This document shows positions 62,276 through 64,000 of a stretch of 64,000 bases of DNA, one piece after another. Origin of the DNA: Vibrio sp. CAU 1672 (GTDB lineage: Bacteria; Pseudomonadota; Gammaproteobacteria; Enterobacterales; Vibrionaceae). The notes beneath the pieces are model-generated. The model worked only from the letters and a program-made list of their open reading frames with translations. It did not search any database and had not been told where the DNA came from. Every line of letters begins with the position of its first letter. The stretch's first letter is position 1. The translations under genes were made by a program, and so were the position numbers. The stretch covers positions 1 through 64,000 of the forward strand of contig NZ_JARHUF010000021.1 of NCBI RefSeq assembly GCF_029223195.1, written 5' to 3'.

Positions 62276-62352
62276 GCGCCCTTAGCTCAGCTGGATAGAG
62301 CACGTCCCTTCTAAGGATGTGGTCGTAGGTTCGAATCCTACAGGGCGTGCCA
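62276..62352 (+). tRNA. tRNA-Arg (anticodon TCT)
   Basis: A 77-nt cloverleaf with encoded CCA. The acceptor GCGCCCT/AGGGCGT closes the molecule, the D arm is AGCTCAGCTGGATAGAGC, the anticodon stem CGTCC/GGATG encloses CTTCTAA (anticodon TCT at 62310-62312), and the T arm is GTAGG-TTCGAAT-CCTAC. It reads AGA codons. Its 3' end is a typical integrase attachment site, and an integrase gene lies just downstream. Confidence 0.96.
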
Positions 62353-62401
62353 TTCTTACCCTCAGCACAGTCTTCCTATCCAAAACCGTTAGGACTGTGT
62401 C

Positions 62402-63286
62402 ATGTATTTAGTGAACGATCTCACAAAAAATCCACCACAAAACCTTAATTTAAACACCCCAATTCCGTCTTGTATCGACAGCTATGTTCAAATTCGAGCG
62501 CAATACCATAAAACTTACGTCGGAACGTTAAGGTACCGATTAGAGCGCATCAGCCGCTACTTTTCTTCTTATTTAATCAAAGATCTCACCACAAGCCCTT
62601 ATGCCAGGGATAACATCAACTCTTTCATCATTCATCGTCTATCTAGTGTCAAGCCAGGTACTGTTCGGAAAGATGCCGCCGCACTGCAAGCGATGCTTAA
62701 TTGGCTTCGTCGGGATATCGGATTACAAATACCAGATATTTTTAAACAGATACGGTTGCCAAAAGATTACGGCGTTCGTCAGTTCATTCCAACTCATGAA
62801 CAAGTTAAGGCGGTTGTCGCCAGATTGCCTACCGAAGAACTACGAGACATTTGTATGCTGTTGAGTGAAACAGCCTGTCGTAGGAATGAAGTTCTGAAAC
62901 TGCGAAGGTGCGACGTCTACCTCGAACACCGCTATATACAGCTATGGAACACGAAAAACGGTGAAGACCGTAAGGTGCCGCTTTCTACAACTGCAATGGC
63001 AATACTGGGTAAAAGGATGGAGTTAACTACGGACAGAGCACCGACATATTCGGTCTTTAGTGCATTACCTGAATATGTCAGTAAAAAGTTTCGAAAAGCA
63101 GCCGACGAAGAAGGGTTACATGAGTTCGTCTTGCACTCACTTCGGCATTACAGGCTATCCAAGTTGATAGAAGCAGGGCATGACAGTGTATTGGTATCAA
63201 AGGTTTCGGGGCATCGGGATCATCGAGTATTGAGTAGGTACGTGAAGCTAGACGCTGAAGCTTTAGCGACAAGACTTTTTGATTAG
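62402..63286 (+). CDS. Tyrosine recombinase / integrase
   Basis: A 294-residue integrase with all catalytic residues in place: R160 in ETACRRNE, K185, H245 and R248 in HSLRH, H271 in SGHRD and nucleophile Y280 in LSRYVKL. The N-terminal SAM-like core-binding domain spans about 20-110. It starts 49 bp downstream of tRNA-Arg(TCT), so the tRNA 3' end is its likely integration target. No other island or phage genes are visible before the window ends, so the element is either short, degraded or continues to the right. Confidence 0.9.
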   Translation: MYLVNDLTKNPPQNLNLNTPIPSCIDSYVQIRAQYHKTYVGTLRYRLERISRYFSSYLIKDLTTSPYARDNINSFIIHRLSSVKPGTVRKDAAALQAMLNWLRRDIGLQIPDIFKQIRLPKDYGVRQFIPTHEQVKAVVARLPTEELRDICMLLSETACRRNEVLKLRRCDVYLEHRYIQLWNTKNGEDRKVPLSTTAMAILGKRMELTTDRAPTYSVFSALPEYVSKKFRKAADEEGLHEFVLHSLRHYRLSKLIEAGHDSVLVSKVSGHRDHRVLSRYVKLDAEALATRLFD

Positions 63287-63348
63287 GTTATCAATACATA
63301 TCTTTGGGAAAGTTTCAGACTTCAAAAATTAGTGAAATTTCCGACTCC

Positions 63349-63409
63349 GATATATCGAGGTGGGGGGAGGGGTTCGCCCATTGGATCCGCCCCCCCTCCC
63401 TTCTATATC
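63349..63409. repeat. G/C-tract inverted repeat downstream of the integrase
   Basis: GATATA (63349-63354) and GGGAGGGG (63365-63372) are inverted as CCCCTCCC (63393-63400) and TATATC (63404-63409), making an imperfect large hairpin around a BamHI-like GGATCC. The left arm has runs of G (GGGGGGAGGGG). It may end the integrase transcript or be a recombination-site feature. The surrounding 63287-63544 holds no credible gene. Confidence 0.5.
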
Positions 63410-63544
63410 ATCACATGATATTGCTGAAAGAGTCGCAACTTGTACTGAGTCTTCAGGTTGACTTAAGTTGTTGCTCTTGGCTTCAGGTGAAGACAATATT
63501 CCGAGGTGCTTATGTTTCTGTTAGCCGTTCGGTTTTTAGGTATA

Positions 63545-64000
63545 TCAATTGAAGTACCAAGCGAGATTCATATTTACGCTGCTTGCCTCAAGCTTTGCAT
63601 TGTATCTATCACCGTTAGACTCAGTAAAGCCGTACGATTCATCATGAAAAAGCATCCACTCTACCTGCAATTTTACTTTGTTTCCGTTGCCAACTTCCAT
63701 GCCAAGGCCATACGCGAGATCACTTTCAGTTTCGCTTACCCCTAAGGCCTTGGCTGTGACCGAGCCGTAACCCAGTAAACCATACAGGCTGAAGTTGTCA
63801 TGGATTGGCAACGTTGGTCGTGCAAATAAACCAAAATATCGGCTAATTTCGATAGGAACACCAAAAAATTCACCATCGTGAGCGTTAAAATAGGCACGGG
63901 CTTCTAGTGATGCCCAAGGGTTAAACCGGTAGCCAACGAAACCACCAATTAGAATATTATCATCAATATTGGCACTTGCCGTGAGGATAGTGTCATCTGC
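63545..64000 (-). CDS. Outer-membrane beta-barrel protein, partial
   Basis: The C-terminal 151 residues of a gene whose start lies beyond the window edge; the frame is open from 64000. It alternates polar and hydrophobic/aromatic residues in strands (GGFVGYRFNPWASLEARAYF, SLYGLLGYGSV, DLAYGLGMEVGNG, NMNLAWYFN), as in small OmpA/OmpX-like barrels. The end is FN rather than the usual terminal F. The 88-residue piece from 63811 begins at an internal codon and should not be read as a separate gene. Function unknown; may belong to the island entered at the tRNA. Confidence 0.72.
   Translation of the reverse strand, partial: ADDTILTASANIDDNILIGGFVGYRFNPWASLEARAYFNAHDGEFFGVPIEISRYFGLFARPTLPIHDNFSLYGLLGYGSVTAKALGVSETESDLAYGLGMEVGNGNKVKLQVEWMLFHDESYGFTESNGDRYNAKLEASSVNMNLAWYFN

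Noticed and set aside
63304..63552. 82-codon plus-strand frame downstream of the integrase, considered as an excisionase
   Set aside because: It crosses the G-run inverted repeat, lacks a helix-turn-helix pattern and resembles no small phage protein.
63545..63811. Separate 88-residue gene at the right end
   Set aside because: The frame stays open to the window edge with continuous beta-barrel-like sequence, so it is the end of a longer gene.
1..64000. CRISPR arrays, rRNA genes, toxin-antitoxin or phage defence cluster
   Set aside because: No regularly spaced repeats, no rRNA sequence, and no pair or group of genes resembling defence systems were seen in the reading frames.

Overview
The window is a 64-kb piece of a Vibrionaceae chromosome, almost certainly the large chromosome of a Vibrio species. 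The evidence is protein-level similarity and gene order: asnB, nagC-nagA/nagE, glnS, fur, fldA, ybfF, seqA, pgm, ybgI, gltA/sdhCDAB-sucABCD, znu, feoABC, argS-yecM, purU, yoaA-tsaB, fadD-rnd, minCDE-ycgL and folD-tRNA-Arg. Nearly all of it is conserved core genome. Species is not assigned.

Layout. 1-8.9 kb: peptide transporter, the antiterminator rfaH, asparagine synthetase, a CPA2 cation/proton antiporter, and the N-acetylglucosamine regulon (nagAC divergent from nagE, with candidate NagC and CRP sites between). 8.9-19.6 kb: nagE, glnS, fur, a DUF4442 protein, fldA, a DUF2788 membrane protein, ybfF, seqA, pgm, a DUF1853 protein and ybgI. 19.6-31 kb: the TCA block, gltA divergent from sdhCDAB-sucAB-sucCD, with an ArcA-like site between. 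31-38 kb: zinc uptake (znuCB divergent from znuA around a clear Zur box), then a 1129-residue membrane regulator with a periplasmic propeller, a degenerate kinase core and an AraC output domain. It is followed by about 1.1 kb without a convincing gene, which holds a MITE-like repeat and a compact cluster of hairpins. 38-57.5 kb: ferrous iron uptake (feoABC), a HIT protein, argS, yecM, purU, yoaA, tsaB, slp, a hydrolase, fadD, rnd, minCDE, ycgL, a MltB-type transglycosylase and a LysR regulator. 57.7-64 kb: nupC, an intact IS1182-type element inserted into the nupC terminator with a 22-bp target duplication, an HPr paralogue, folD, tRNA-Arg(TCT), a tyrosine recombinase just downstream of that tRNA, and the end of an outer-membrane beta-barrel gene cut by the window edge.

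How it works together: amino-sugar import and catabolism (NagE, NagA, NagC), the TCA cycle, metal uptake (Znu, Feo, Fur) and nucleoside import sit beside housekeeping genes for translation, replication control and septum placement. The accessory signals are few: the IS insertion, the tRNA-adjacent integrase and the non-coding block upstream of feoA. I found no CRISPR array, phage structural genes, toxin-antitoxin pair or defence cluster. The most interesting items are the propeller/pseudo-kinase/AraC regulator, the hairpin cluster at 37.74-37.87 kb, the IS insertion in a terminator, and the rnd leader, which resembles a known E. coli translational element.
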